64,000 nucleotides of DNA from Posidonia oceanica (GCA_037176725.1 JAZBRS010000074.1:60826001-60890000); one strand, 5' to 3'; shown: positions 46,143-60,600, counted from the stretch's first letter. The notes: generated by a model not told the origin, from the letters alone. Numbers and translations are program-made.

Positions 46143-46462
46143 GCACGTAACAGAAGTCCTTGCCCTGTCTTTTGGCCCGCAGTGACCATACCGCCCTTAT
46201 CCTAGGCTAGAGTCATCTCTTTTGCATGTATTTGCATTTGTTTCCTTTGCATTGCTTTGCTTTGCATTTCTTGCTTGGTTTTGCATGTTAATTCACGCAT
46301 TTCCCCCGATTTTCCTTATCTCCCGTTAATAGATATGGTGGCGACTCTGATTTGTCTTATCTTTCTTTTTTCTCCTCGATTTCAAGTGTTTTCGAGTCGA
46401 GCCACTTCCTCGGATCCAATCGCCGCTAAATAGCGAGCCTGATTCCGATCGGGATCGCTACA

Positions 46463-47806
46463 CCTGGCGGTCCGGTCTTGATAAGGCTTGCACTTATCAT
46501 TCCAGACCTCTTCTTGGTCTTGGTAGGGCTTGCACCAATCATTCCTGGCGGTCTAGTCGTGATAAGGCTTGCACTTAACAATCCTGACCTCTTTCTCATC
46601 ATGGTAGGGCAAGCACCATTCATTCCTGGCAGTCCTGTCTTGGTAAGGCTTGCACTTATCATTCCTGAACTCTTCTTGGTCTTGATAGGGCTTGCACCTA
46701 TCATTCCAGGCGACCCGATCTTGATAAGGCTTGCACTTATCATTCAGACCTCTTCCTGGTCTTGGTAGGGCTTGCACCTATCATTCCGGGCGGTCCGGTC
46801 GTGACAAGGCTTGCACTTATCATTCCTGACCTCACCCTGGTCACGGTAGGGCTTGCATCATCATTCCGGGCGGTTCGGTAGTGATAAGGCTTGCACTTAT
46901 AATTCCTGACCTCTTCCAAGTCTTGATAGGGCTTGCACCTATCGTTCCTGCTGGTCCGGTATTGATAAGGCTTGCACTTATCATTCCTGACCTCTTCCTG
47001 GTCTTGATAGGGCTTGCACTACCATTCCTGGTGGTCCGGTCTTGATAAGGCATGCACTTATCATTCCTGACCTCTTCCTAGTCTAGATAAGGGTTGTACC
47101 TATCAATCCTGGCGGTCCGGTCTTGATATGGCTTGCACTTATCATTCCTGACGTATTCCTGGTCTTGACAGGGCCTGCACCTATCGTTCTTGACTGTCCG
47201 ATCTTGACATGGCTTGCACTAATCATTCCTGACCTCTTCCTGGTATTGGTTGGGCTCACAGCTATCATTGCTGGCGGTCCGGCCATGATAAGGCTTGCAC
47301 TTATCATTCCTGACCTCTTCCTAGTCATGATAGGGCTTGCACCTACCATACCTGGCAGTCCAGTCTTGATAAGGCTTGCACTTATCATTCCTGACCTCTT
47401 CCTGGTCCTGGTAGGGCTTGCATCATTCATTCCTGGTGGTTCAGTCATGATAAGGCCTGCACTTATCATTCCAGACCTCATCTTGGTCTTGGTAGAGCAT
47501 GCACCAGTCATTCCTGGCGGTCCAGTCTTGGTAGGGCTTGCACTTATCATTCCTGAACTCTTCTTGGTCTTGATAGGGCTTGCACCTATCATTCCTTGCG
47601 ACCCGATCTTGACACGGCATGCACTTATCATTCAGACTACTTCCTGGTCATGGTAGGGCTTGCACCTATCATTCCTCGCGGTCCAGTCGTGGTAAGGCTT
47701 GCACTTATTATTCCTGTCCTCTCCCTGGTCATGGTAGGGCTTGCATCTATCATTCCGGCGGTCTGGTTGTGATAAGGCTTGCACTTATCATTCCTGACCA
47801 CTTCTA
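46463..47806. repeat. Satellite segment outside the higher-order repeat
   Basis: 81-bp units of the same family without a 6,847-bp partner inside the window. It starts with a whole 39-bp half-unit exactly at the end of LTR3. Confidence 0.85.
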
Positions 47807-50800
47807 GGTCTTGATAGGGCTTGCACCTATCTTTCCTGGGGGTCAGGTCATGATCAGGCTCGCACTTAACATTGCTGATCTCTTTCCGGTCTTGAAAAGG
47901 CTTGCACTTATCATTCCAGGCCTCTTCCTGGTCTAGATAGGGCTTGCACCTATCAGTCTAGGCAGTCCGGTCTTGATAAGTCTTGCACTTATCTTTCCTG
48001 AACTCTTCCTAGCCTCTTCTTGGTCTATATAGGGGTTGCACCTATCATTCCAAGCAGTCCGATCTCGATATGGCATGCACTTATCATTCATGACCTCTTC
48101 CTGGTTTTGATAAGGCTTGCACCATACATTCCTGGTGGTCCAGTCATGATAATGCCTGCACTTACCATTCCTGACCTCTTCTTGGTCTTGGTAGAGCATG
48201 CACCAATCATTCCTAGCGGTCCAGTCTTGGTAGGGCTTGCACATATCATTCCGGATCTCTTCCTCGTCTTGATTGGGCTTGCACTTATCATTCCTAAACT
48301 CTTCAAGGTCTTGATAGGGCTTGCACCAATCATTCCTAGTGACCCGATCAAGATAAGGCTTGCACTTATCATTCAGACCTCTTCCTGGTCTTGGTAGGGC
48401 TTGCACCTATCATTCCTGGCGGTCCGGTCGAGGTAAGGCTTGCATTTATCATTCCTGACCTCTCCCTGGTCAAGGTAGGGCTTGCATCTATCATACCGAG
48501 TGGTCCGGTAGTGATAAGGCTTGCACTTATAAATCCTGACCTCCTCCAGGTCTTGATAGGGCTTGCACCGATCGTTCCTGGCGGTCAGGTCATGATAAGG
48601 CTCGCACTTATCATTCTAGATCTCTTTTCGGTCTCGAAAAGGCTTGCACTTATCATTCCAGGCCTCTTCCTGGTCTTGATAGGGCTTGCACCTATCAGTC
48701 CAGGCAGTCCGGTCTTGATAAGGCTTGCACATATCATTCCTGAACTCATCCTAGCCTCTTCCTGGTCTAGATAGGGGTTGCACCTATCATTCTAGGCAAT
48801 CCGGTCTTGATATGGCTTGCACTAATCATTCCTGACCTCTTCCTGGTTTTGATAGGGCTTGCACCTATCATTCCAAGCGGTCATGTCGTGATAAGCCTTG
48901 CACTTATCATTCCTAACCTCATCCTGGTCATGGTAGGGCTTGGACATATCAATCCTGGCGGTCCGGTCGTGATAATGCTCGCACTTATTAGTCCTGACCT
49001 TTTCCAGGTCTTGATTGGGCTTGCACCTCTAATACCTTGCCGTCCGGTCTTGGTAAGGCTTGCACATATCATTCTGGACCTCTTCCTGGTCTTGAAAGGG
49101 CTAGCACCTATCATTCTTGGTGGTCCGGTCTTGACAAGGCTTGCACTTATCATTCCTGACCTCTTCTTGGTCATGATAGGGCTTGCACCTACCATTCCAG
49201 GTGGTCCGGTCATGATAAGGCCTGCACTTATCATTCCAGACCACTTCCTGGTCTTGGTAGGGCTTGCACCTACCATTCCTGGTGGTCTGGTCTTGATAAG
49301 GCTTGCACTAATCATTCCTGCCCTCTACCAGGTCTTGGTAAGGCTTGCACCTATCATTCAAGGCGATCTGGTCGTGATATGGCTTGCACTTATCATTGCT
49401 GACCTCTTCCAGGTCTTGATAGGGCTTGCACCTATCAATCCCGGCAGTCCGGTCATGATAAGGCTTGCACTTAACATTCCTGACCTCTTCCTGGTCATGG
49501 TAGGGCTTGCACCTATCATTCCTGGCGGTCTGGTCTTCATAAGGCTTGCACTTATCATTCTAGACCTCTTCCAGGTCTTGAGAGGGCTTGCACCCATCAT
49601 TCCAAGCAGTCCGTTCTTGATAAGGCTTGCACTTTTCATTCCTGACCTCTTCCCAGTCTTGATAAGGCTTGCACTTATCATTCCAGGCCTCCTCCTAGTC
49701 ATGCTAGGGTTTGCACCTCTCCTTTCTAGCGGTCCGGTCTTGATAAGGCACGCACATATCATTCCAGACCTCGTCCTGGCCTCCTCCTGGTCTCGATTGG
49801 GCATGCACCTATCATACTTGGCGGTTCGGTCAAGATAAGGCTTGCACTTATCATTCCTGACCTCTTCCTAGTCTTGGTAGGGCTTTCTCCAATCATTCCT
49901 AGCGGTCCGGCCCAGATACGGCATGCACTTAGCGTTCCTGACCTCATCCTAGTCGTGATAGGGCTTGCACCTCTCATTCTTGGCGATCCGGTCTTGATAA
50001 GGCTTGCACTTAACATTTCAGACCACTTCCTGGTCTTGGTAGGGCTTGCACCTATCATTCCTGGCGGTCCGGTCTGGATATGGCTTGCACTTATCATTCC
50101 AGACCACTTCCAGGTCTTGATAGGGCTTGCACCTATCATTCCTAGCGGTCCTATCTTGACAAGGCTTGCACTTATCATTCCTGACCTCTTCCTGGTCTTG
50201 ATAGGGCCTGCTCCTATCATTTCTGGCGGTCCGGTCTTTATATGGCCTGCACATATCATTCCTGACCACTACCTGGTCTTGATAGGGCTTGCACGTATCA
50301 TTCCTGGCGGTTTGATCATGATAAGGCTTGCACGTATCATTCCTAACCTCTTCCAGGTCTTGATAGGGCATGCACCAATCAATCCTAGCGGTCAGGTCAT
50401 GATAAGGCTTGCACTTATCATTCCTGACCTTTTCTAGGTCTTGATAGGGCTTTTACCTTTCATTCCAGGCGGTGCTGTCTTGATAAGGCTTGCACTTATC
50501 ATTCCTGAACTCTTCCTGGTCTTGATAGGGCTTCCACCTATCATTCCACGCGGTCCGGTCTTGATAAGGCTTGCACTTATCATTCCGGACCTCTTCTTGG
50601 TCTTGATCGGGCTTGCAGTTATCATTCCTTGCGGTCCGGTCTTGATAAGGCTTGCACTTATCAATCCTGACCTCTTCTTGGTCGTGATTAGGCTTGCACG
50701 TATCGTTCCTGGCGGTCTGGTCTTGATAAGCCTTGCACTTATCATTCCTGACCTCTTCTTGGTCTTAGTAGAGCTTGCACCTCTCAGTCCTAGCGGTCCG

Positions 50801-53800
50801 GTCTTGATAACGCATGCACTTATCATTCTTGACCTCTTCCTGGTCTTAATCGGGCATGGACCTATCATTCCTGGCAGTCCGGTCTTGATTAGGCTTGCTC
50901 TTATCATTCCAGACCATTTCCTAGTTAAGGTAGGGCTTCCACCAATCATTCCTGGCGGTCCGTTCTTGATAAGGCTTGCACTTATCATTCCTGACCTCTT
51001 CACGGTCTTGATAAGGCTTGCACATGTCATTCCAGGCCCCTTCCAGGTCCCGATAGAGCCTGCACCTCTCATTCCTGGTAGTCTGGCCATGTTAAGGCAT
51101 GCACTTATCATTCCTGACCTCGTCCTGGCCTCTTCCAGGTCTGCATTGGGCTTGCACCTATCATTCCTAGCGGTTCGATCATGATAAGGCATGCACTTAT
51201 CATTCCTGACCACTTCATGGTCTTGGTAGGGCTTGCACCTATCATTCCAGGCGGTCCGACCTTGATAAGGCATGCTCTTACGTTCCTGATCTCATCCTGA
51301 TCATGATAGGGCTAGCACCTCTCATTCCTGGCGGTCCGGTCTGGATTAGGCTTGCCTCATCATTCCTGACCTCTTCCAGGTCTTGACAAGGCTAGCACCT
51401 ATCATTTCTGGCGGTCCGGTCCTGATAAGGCATGCACATATCATTCCTAACCTCAACCTGGTCTTCATAGGGCTTGTACCTACCATTCCTAGCGGTCCAA
51501 TCATGATAAGGCTTGCTCTTATCATTCCTGACCTATTCCTGGTCTAGATAGGGCTTGCACCTATCAGTCCTAGCGGTTCGGTCTTGATATGGCTTGCACT
51601 TATCAATCCTGACCTCTTCCTGGTCATAATAGGGCTTGAACCTATCATTCCTGGAGGTCTGGTCATGATAAGGCTTGCACATATCAATCCTGACCTCTTT
51701 TGGGTCTTGGTAGGGCTTGCACCTATCATTCCTAGCGGTCCTGTCATGATAAGGCTTGCACTTATCAATCCTGACCTCTTCCAGTTCTTGATAGGGCTTG
51801 CACCTATCATTCCTAGCGGTCCAGTCTTGATAAGGCTTGCACTTATCATTCCTGACCTCTTCCTGGTACTGATGGGGCTTGCACGTATCATTCCTGGCAG
51901 TCCGGTCGTGATATGGCTCTCACTTATCATTGCTGACATATTCCTGGCCTTGGTAGGGCTTGCACCGTTCATTCCTGGCGGTCCGATCTTGATAAGGCTT
52001 GCACTTATCATTCCTCACTTCTTCCTGGTCTTGGTAGGGCTTACACCTATCATTCTTGACGGTCCGGTCTTGATAAGGCTTGCACTTATCATTGCTGACC
52101 TCTTCCGTGTCACGATAGGGCTTGCACCTAACATTCCTGGCGGTCTGGTCTTGATAAGGCTCGCACTTATCATTCCCGACGTCTTCCTGGACTAGTTAGG
52201 GTTTGCACGTATCATTCCTGGCGTTCCGGTATTGATAAGGCATGCACTTATCAATCTTGACCTCTTTGTGATCTTGGTAGGGCAAGCACCTCTCATTCCT
52301 AGCTGTTCGGTCTTGATAAGGCTTGCACTTATCATTCCATACCGCTTCCTGGTCATGATAGGGTAGCACCTCTCAATCCTGGTGGTCTGGTCTTGATAAG
52401 GCTTGCACTTATCAATCCTGACCTCGTCTTGGCCTCATCCTGGTTTTGATTGGGCTTGCACCCATCATTCTTGGTGGTCTGGTCAAGGTAAGGCTCGCAC
52501 TTATCATTCCTGACCTCTTCCTGGTCTTGGTAGGGCTTGCACCTATCATTCGTGGCGATCCTGTCTTGAGAGGGCTTGCACTTATCATTCTTGACCTCTT
52601 CCTGTTCGTGATAGGGCTTGCACCTATCATTCCTGGCGGTCCGGTCTTCATAAGGCTTGTACTTATCATTCCTGACCTCTACTGGGACTTGTTAGGGCTT
52701 GCACGTATCATTCCAAGCGGTCCGGTCCTGATAAGGCTTGCACTTATCTTTCCTGACCTCTTCCTTATCTTGGTTGGGCTTGCTCCATTAATTCCTGGTT
52801 GTCCGGTCATGATAAGGCCTGCACTTATCAATCCTGACCTCTTCCTGGTCTTGGTTGGGCTTGCACCTCTCTTTCCTGGCAGTCTGGTCTTGATAAGGCT
52901 TGCACTTATCATTCCTGACCTCTACCTAGTCTTGATTGGGCTAGCACATATCTATCCTGGCGGTCCGGTCTTGATATGGCTTGCACTTATCATTCCTGAC
53001 CGCTTCCTGATCTTGATAGGGCTTGCACCTATCATTTCTGACGGTCCGGTTTTGATATGGCATGCACCTATCATTCCTGACATCTTCCCGGTCTTCATAA
53101 GGCTTGCCCGTATCATTTCGGGCCTCTTCCTGGTCTTGGTAGGGCTTGCACCTATCATTCCTGTTGGTCGGGTCCTTAGGTGGCATGCACATATCAATCC
53201 TGACCTCCTCCTGGCCTCTTCCTGGTCTTTATAGGGCTTGCACCTATCATTCCTGGCTGTCCGGTGTTGATAAGGCTTGCACTTATCGTTCCTGACGACT
53301 TCCTGGTCGTGGTAGGGCTTGCACCTATCATTCTTGGTGGTACGGTCTTAATATGGCTTGCACTTATCATTCCTGCCCACTTACTGGTCTTGGTAAGGCT
53401 TGCACAAATCATTCATGGCGGTCCGGCCTTGACAAGGCCTGCATTTATCAATCCTAACCTCTTCCTGGTCTTGATAGGACTTGCACCACTCATTCTTGGC
53501 AGTCCGGTCTTGATAAGGCTTGTACTTATCTTTTCAGACCACTTCCTGGTCTTGGTAGGGCTTGCACCTATCATTCCTGGCGGTCCGGTCATGATATGGC
53601 TTGCCCTTATCATTCCAGACCAATTCCAGGTCTTGATAGGGCTTGCACCTATCATTCCTGGCGGTCCTGTCTTGACAAGGCTTGCACTTATCATTCCTGA
53701 CATCTTCCTAGTATTGAAAGGGCCTGCTCCTATCATATCTGGCGGTCCGGTCTTGATATGGCCTACACATATCATTCCTGACCACTACCTGGTCTTGATA

Positions 53801-54653
53801 GGGCTTGCACCTATCATTCCTGGCAGTCCTGTCTTGGCAAGGCTTGCACTTATCATTCCTGACCTCTTCCTAGTATTGAAAGGGCCTGCTCCTATCATTT
53901 CTGGCGGTCCGGTCTTGATATGGCCTACACATATCATTCCTGACCACTACCTGGTCTTGATAGGGCTTACGCCTATCATTCCTGGCAGTGCGGTCATGAT
54001 AAGGCTTGCACTTAACATTCCTGACCTCTTCCTGGTCATGGTAGGGCATGCACCTATCATTCCTGGCGGTCTGGTCTTTGTAAGGCTTGCACTTATCATT
54101 CTAGACCTCTTCCAGGTCTTGAGAGGGCTTGCACCCATCATTCCAGGCAGTCCGTTTTTGATAAGGCTTGCACTTTTCATTCCTGACCTCTTCCCAATCT
54201 TGATAAGGCTTGCACTTATCATTCCAGGCCTCCTCCTGGTCATGGTAGGGTTTGCACCTCTCCTTTCTAGCGGTCCGGTCTTGATAAGGCACGCACATAT
54301 CATTCCAGACCTCGTCCTGTCCTCCTCCAGGTCTCGATTGGGCATGCACCTATCATACCTGGCGGTCCGGTCAAGATAAGGCTTGCACTTATCATTCCTG
54401 ACCTCTTCCTGGTCTTGGTAGGGCTTTCTCCAATCATTCCTGGCGGTCCGACCGTGATACGGCTTGTACTTAGCGTTCTTGACCTCATCCTGGTCTTGAT
54501 AGGGCTTGCACCTCTCATTCTTGGCGGTCCGGTCTTGATAAGGCTTGCACTTAACATTTCAGACCACTTCCTGGTCTTGGTAGGGCTTGCACCAATCATT
54601 CTTGGCGGTCCGGTCTGGATATGGCTTGCACTTATCATTCCAGACCACTTCTT
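47807..54653. repeat. Higher-order repeat copy 1 (6,847 bp)
   Basis: Every landmark here recurs 6,847 bp later (for example open frames starting at 48807, 49874, 51584 and 53264 recur at 55654, 56721, 58431 and 60111). It differs from copy 2 at scattered single bases only. Inside it, about 49440-50112 reappears at 53981-54653 (offset 4,541 bp), and 53709 reappears at 53871 (offset 162 bp, two units). Confidence 0.95.
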
Positions 54654-57600
54654 GGTCTTGATAGGGCTTGCACCTATCTTTCCTGGGGGTCAGGTCATGA
54701 TCAGGCTCGCACTTAACATTGCTGATCTCTTTCCGGTCTTGAAAAGGCTTGCACTTATCATTCCAGGCCTCTTCCTGGTCTAGATAGGGCTTGCACCTAT
54801 CAGTCTAGGCAGTCCGGTCTTGATAAGTCTTGCACTTATCTTTCCTGAACTCTTCCTAGCATCTTCTTGGTCTATATAGGGGTTGCACCTATCATTCCAA
54901 GCAGTCCGATCTCGATATGGCATGCACTTATCATTCATGACCTCTTCCTGGTTTTGATAGGGCTTGCACCATACATTCCTGGCGGTCCAGTCATGATAAG
55001 GCCTGCACTTACCATTCCTGACCTCTTCTTGGTCTTGGTAGAGCATGCACCAATCATTCCTAGCGGTCCAGTCTTGGTAGGGCTTGCACATATCATTCCG
55101 GATCTCTTCCTCGTCTTGATTGGGCTTGCACTTATCATTCCTGAACTCTTCAAGGTCTTGATAGGGCTTGCACCAATCATTCCTAGTGACCCGATCAAGA
55201 TAAGGCTTGCACTTATCATTCAGACCTCTTCCTGGTCTTGGTAGGGCTTGCACCTATCATTCCTGGCGGTCCGGTCGAGGTAAGGCTTGCATTTATCATT
55301 CCTGACCTCTCCCTGGTCAAGGTAGGGCTTGCATCTATCATACCGAGTGGTCCGGTAGTGATAAGGCTTGCACTTATAAATCCTGACCTCCTCCAGGTCT
55401 TGATAGGGCTTGCACCGATCGTTCCTGGCGGTCAGGTCATGATAAGGCTCGCACTTATCATTCTAGATCTCTTTTCGGTCTCGAAAAGGCTTGCACTTAT
55501 CATTCCAGGCCTCTTCCTGGTCTTGATAAGGCTTGCACCTATCAATCCAGGCAGTCCGGTCTTGATAAGGCTTGCACATATCATTCCTGAACTCATCCTA
55601 GCCTCTTCCTGGTCTAGATAGGGGTTGCACCTATCATTCTAGGCAATCCGGTCTTGATATGGCTTGCACTAATCATTCCTGACCTCTTCCTGGTTTTGAT
55701 AGGACTTGCACCTATCATTCCAAGCGGTCATGTCGTGATAAGCCTTGCACTTATCATTCCTAACCTCATCCTGGTCATGGTAGGGCTTGGACATATCATT
55801 CCTGGCGGTCCGGTCGTGATAATGCTCGCACTTATTAGTCCTGGCCTTTTCCAGGTCTTGATTGGGCTTGCACCTCTAATACCTTGCCGTCCGGTCTTGG
55901 TAAGGCTTGCACATATCATTCTGGACCTCTTCCTGGTCTTGAAAGGGCTAGCACCTATCATTCTTGGTGGTCCGGTCTTGACAAGGCTTGCACTTATCAT
56001 TCCTGACCTCTTCTTGGTCATGATAGGGCTTGCACCTACCATTCCAGGTGGTCCGGTCATGATAAGGCCTGCACTTATCATTCCAGACCACTTCCTGGTC
56101 TTGGTAGGGCTTGCACCTACCATTCCTGGTGGTCTGGTCTTGATAAGGCTTGCACTAATCATTCCTGCCCTCTACCAGGTCTTGGTAAGGCTTGCACCTA
56201 TCATTCAAGGCGATCTGGTCGTGATATGGCTTGCACTTATCATTGCTGACCTCTTCCAGGTCTTGATAGGGCTTGCACCTATCAATCCCGGCAGTCCGGT
56301 CATGATAAGGCTTGCACTTAACATTCCTGACCTCTTCCTGGTCATGGTAGGGCTTGCACCTATCATTCCTGGCGGTCTGGTCTTCATAAGGCTTGCACTT
56401 ATCATTCTAGACCTCTTCCAGGTCTTGAGAGGGCTTGCACCCATCATTCCAAGCAGTCCGTTCTTGATAAGGCTTGCACTTTTCATTCCTGACCTCTTCC
56501 CAGTCTTGATAAGGCTTGCACTTATCATTCCAGGCCTCCTCCTAGTCATGCTAGGGTTTGCACCTCTCCTTTCTAGCGGTCCGGTCTTGATAAGGCACGC
56601 ACATATCATTCCAGACCTCGTCCTGGCCTCCTCCTGGTCTCGATTGGGCATGCACCTATCATACTTGGCGGTTCGGTCAAGATAAGGCTTGCACTTATCA
56701 TTCCTGACCTCTTCCTAGTCTTGGTAGGGCTTTCTCCAATCATTCCTAGCGGTCCGGCCCAGATACGGCATGCACTTAGCGTTCCTGACCTCATCCTAGT
56801 CGTGATAGGGCTTGCACCTCTCATTCTTGGCGATCCGGTCTTGATAAGGCTTGCACTTAACATTTCAGACCACTTCCTGGTCTTGGTAGGGCTTGCACCT
56901 ATCATTCCTGGCGGTCCGGTCTGGATATGGCTTGCACTTATCATTCCAGACCACTTCCAGGTCTTGATAGGGCTTGCACCTATCATTCCTAGCGGTCCTA
57001 TCTTGACAAGGCTTGCACTTATCATTCCTGACCTCTTCCTGGTCTTGATAGGGCCTGCTCCTATCATTTCTGGCGGTCCGGTCTTTATATGGCCTGCACA
57101 TATCATTCCTGACCACTACCTGGTCTTGATAGGGCTTGCACGTATCATTCCTGGCGGTTTGATCATGATAAGGCTTGCACGTATCATTCCTAACCTCTTC
57201 CAGGTCTTGATAGGGCATGCACCAATCAATCCTAGCGGTCAGGTCATGATAAGGCTTGCACTTATCATTCCTGACCTTTTCTAGGTCTTGATAGGGCTTT
57301 TACCTTTCATTCCAGGCGGTGCTGTCTTGATAAGGCTTGCACTTATCATTCCTGAACTCTTCCTGGTCTTGATAGGGCTTCCACCTATCATTCCACGCGG
57401 TCCGGTCTTGATAAGGCTTGCACTTATCATTCCGGACCTCTTCTTGGTCTTGATCGGGCTTGCAGTTATCATTCCTTGCGGTCCGGTCTTGATAAGGCTT
57501 GCACTTATCAATCCTGACCTCTTCTTGGTCGTGATTAGGCTTGCACGTATCGTTCCTGGCGGTCTGGTCTTGATAAGCCTTGCACTTATCATTCCTGACC

Positions 57601-60600
57601 TCTTCTTGGTCTTAGTAGAGCTTGCACCTCTCAGTCCTAGCGGTCCGGTCTTGATAACGCATGCACTTATCATTCTTGACCTCTTCCTGGTCTTAATCGG
57701 GCATGGACCTATCATTCCTGGCAGTCCGGTCTTGATTAGGCTTGCTCTTATCATTCCAGACCATTTCCTAGTTAAGGTAGGGCTTCCACCAATCATTCCT
57801 GGCGGTCCGTTCTTGATAAGGCTTGCACTTATCATTCCTGACCTCTTCACGGTCTTGATAAGGCTTGCACATGTCATTCCAGGCCCCTTCCAGGTCCCGA
57901 TAGAGCCTGCACCTCTCATTCCTGGTAGTCTGGCCATGTTAAGGCATGCACTTATCATTCCTGACCTCGTCCTGGCCTCTTCCAGGTCTGCATTGGGCTT
58001 GCACCTATCATTCCTAGCGGTTCGATCATGATAAGGCATGCACTTATCATTCCTGACCACTTCATGGTCTTGGTAGGGCTTGCACCTATCATTCCAGGCG
58101 GTCCGACCTTGATAAGGCATGCTCTTACGTTCCTGATCTCATCCTGATCATGATAGGGCTAGCACCTCTCATTCCTGGCGGTCCGGTCTGGATTAGGCTT
58201 GCCTCATCATTCCTGACCTCTTCCAGGTCTTGACAAGGCTAGCACCTATCATTTCTGGCGGTCCGGTCCTGATAAGGCATGCACATATCATTCCTAACCT
58301 CAACCTGGTCTTCATAGGGCTTGTACCTACCATTCCTAGCGGTCCAATCATGATAAGGCTTGCTCTTATCATTCCTGACCTATTCCTGGTCTAGATAGGG
58401 CTTGCACCTATCAGTCCTAGCGGTTCGGTCTTGATATGGCTTGCACTTATCAATCCTGACCTCTTCCTGGTCATAATAGGGCTTGAACCTATCATTCCTG
58501 GAGGTCTGGTCATGATAAGGCTTGCACATATCAATCCTGACCTCTTTTGGGTCTTGGTAGGGCTTGCACCTATCATTCCTAGCGGTCCTGTCATGATAAG
58601 GCTTGCACTTATCAATCCTGACCTCTTCCAGTTCTTGATAGGGCTTGCACCTATCATTCCTAGCGGTCCAGTCTTGATAAGGCTTGCACTTATCATTCCT
58701 GACCTCTTCCTGGTACTGATGGGGCTTGCACGTATCATTCCTGGCAGTCCGGTCGTGATATGGCTCTCACTTATCATTGCTGACATATTCCTGGCCTTGG
58801 TAGGGCTTGCACCGTTCATTCCTGGCGGTCCGATCTTGATAAGGCTTGCACTTATCATTCCTCACTTCTTCCTGGTCTTGGTAGGGCTTACACCTATCAT
58901 TCTTGACGGTCCGGTCTTGATAAGGCTTGCACTTATCATTGCTGACCTCTTCCGTGTCACGATAGGGCTTGCACCTAACATTCCTGGCGGTCTGGTCTTG
59001 ATAAGGCTCGCACTTATCATTCCCGACGTCTTCCTGGACTAGTTAGGGTTTGCACGTATCATTCCTGGCGTTCCGGTATTGATAAGGCATGCACTTATCA
59101 ATCTTGACCTCTTTGTGATCTTGGTAGGGCAAGCACCTCTCATTCCTAGCTGTTCGGTCTTGATAAGGCTTGCACTTATCATTCCATACCGCTTCCTGGT
59201 CATGATAGGGTAGCACCTCTCAATCCTGGTGGTCTGGTCTTGATAAGGCTTGCACTTATCAATCCTGACCTCGTCTTGGCCTCATCCTGGTTTTGATTGG
59301 GCTTGCACCCATCATTCTTGGTGGTCTGGTCAAGGTAAGGCTCGCACTTATCATTCCTGACCTCTTCCTGGTCTTGGTAGGGCTTGCACCTATCATTCGT
59401 GGCGATCCTGTCTTGAGAGGGCTTGCACTTATCATTCTTGACCTCTTCCTGTTCGTGATAGGGCTTGCACCTATCATTCCTGGCGGTCCGGTCTTCATAA
59501 GGCTTGTACTTATCATTCCTGACCTCTACTGGGACTTGTTAGGGCTTGCACGTATCATTCCAAGCGGTCCGGTCCTGATAAGGCTTGCACTTATCTTTCC
59601 TGACCTCTTCCTTATCTTGGTTGGGCTTGCTCCATTAATTCCTGGTTGTCCGGTCATGATAAGGCCTGCACTTATCAATCCTGACCTCTTCCTGGTCTTG
59701 GTTGGGCTTGCACCTCTCTTTCCTGGCAGTCTGGTCTTGATAAGGCTTGCACTTATCATTCCTGACCTCTACCTAGTCTTGATTGGGCTAGCACATATCT
59801 ATCCTGGCGGTCCGGTCTTGATATGGCTTGCACTTATCATTCCTGACCGCTTCCTGATCTTGATAGGGCTTGCACCTATCATTTCTGACGGTCCGGTTTT
59901 GATATGGCATGCACCTATCATTCCTGACATCTTCCCGGTCTTCATAAGGCTTGCCCGTATCATTTCGGGCCTCTTCCTGGTCTTGGTAGGGCTTGCACCT
60001 ATCATTCCTGTTGGTCGGGTCCTTAGGTGGCATGCACATATCAATCCTGACCTCCTCCTGGCCTCTTCCTGGTCTTTATAGGGCTTGCACCTATCATTCC
60101 TGGCTGTCCGGTGTTGATAAGGCTTGCACTTATCGTTCCTGACGACTTCCTGGTCGTGGTAGGGCTTGCACCTATCATTCTTGGTGGTACGGTCTTAATA
60201 TGGCTTGCACTTATCATTCCTGCCCACTTACTGGTCTTGGTAAGGCTTGCACAAATCATTCATGGCGGTCCGGCCTTGACAAGGCCTGCATTTATCAATC
60301 CTAACCTCTTCCTGGTCTTGATAGGACTTGCACCACTCATTCTTGGCAGTCCGGTCTTGATAAGGCTTGTACTTATCTTTTCAGACCACTTCCTGGTCTT
60401 GGTAGGGCTTGCACCTATCATTCCTGGCGGTCCGGTCATGATATGGCTTGCCCTTATCATTCCAGACCAATTCCAGGTCTTGATAGGGCTTGCACCTATC
60501 ATTCCTGGCGGTCCTGTCTTGACAAGGCTTGCACTTATCATTCCTGACATCTTCCTAGTATTGAAAGGGCCTGCTCCTATCATATCTGGCGGTCCGGTCT

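Larger units (their letters stand above)
1..46462 (+). mobile_element. Outer Tat/Ogre-type Ty3/gypsy LTR retrotransposon, interrupted by a nested element
   Basis: The parts in order are the tail of a 5' LTR (1-31), a tRNA primer site, a gag-pol region (1358-10118), a 3' module (34818-40534) and the 3' LTR (40535-46462). The block 10119-34812 is a later insertion of a related element, flanked by AGTAG on both sides. The last 31 bases of the 5' LTR match the end of LTR3 with one change. Domain order Gag-PR-RT-RH-aRH-IN with integrase last marks Ty3/gypsy, and the second RNase H marks the Tat clade. Without the insert the element would be near 27.7 kb, at the top of the Ogre size range. Several nonsense codons and two RT frameshifts show that it is inactive. 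The true left end lies outside the window. Confidence 0.92.
40535..46462 (+). repeat. LTR3: 3' LTR of the outer element (5.9 kb)
   Basis: It starts TGTTGACACC and ends GCTACA. The layout matches LTR1 and LTR2, but substitutions and indels are clearly more numerous, especially at 41500-43800. This fits an older insertion or a different subfamily. The A-rich U3 lies at about 41250-41990, the GC-rich block at 43050-43800, T-rich repeats at 43830-44850 and GTTTTGCGTGCC repeats at 45541-45810. The satellite begins at the very next base. Confidence 0.93.

Noticed and set aside
1..46462. Tandem chain of elements sharing LTRs through unequal recombination, each with precise internal deletions
   Set aside because: The two apparent deletions meet exactly at AGTAG and at LTR ends, which a nested insertion with a 5-bp target duplication explains in one step.
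48807..49838. Long ORFs in the satellite as genes
   Set aside because: They are 27-residue repeats set by an 81-bp period, exist in several frames on both strands, and start and stop wherever indels or CTAG variants occur.
53264..54379. Membrane protein suggested by hydrophobic 27-residue repeats
   Set aside because: It results from reading the satellite; it recurs exactly at 60111 as part of the higher-order repeat, with no start or regulatory context.
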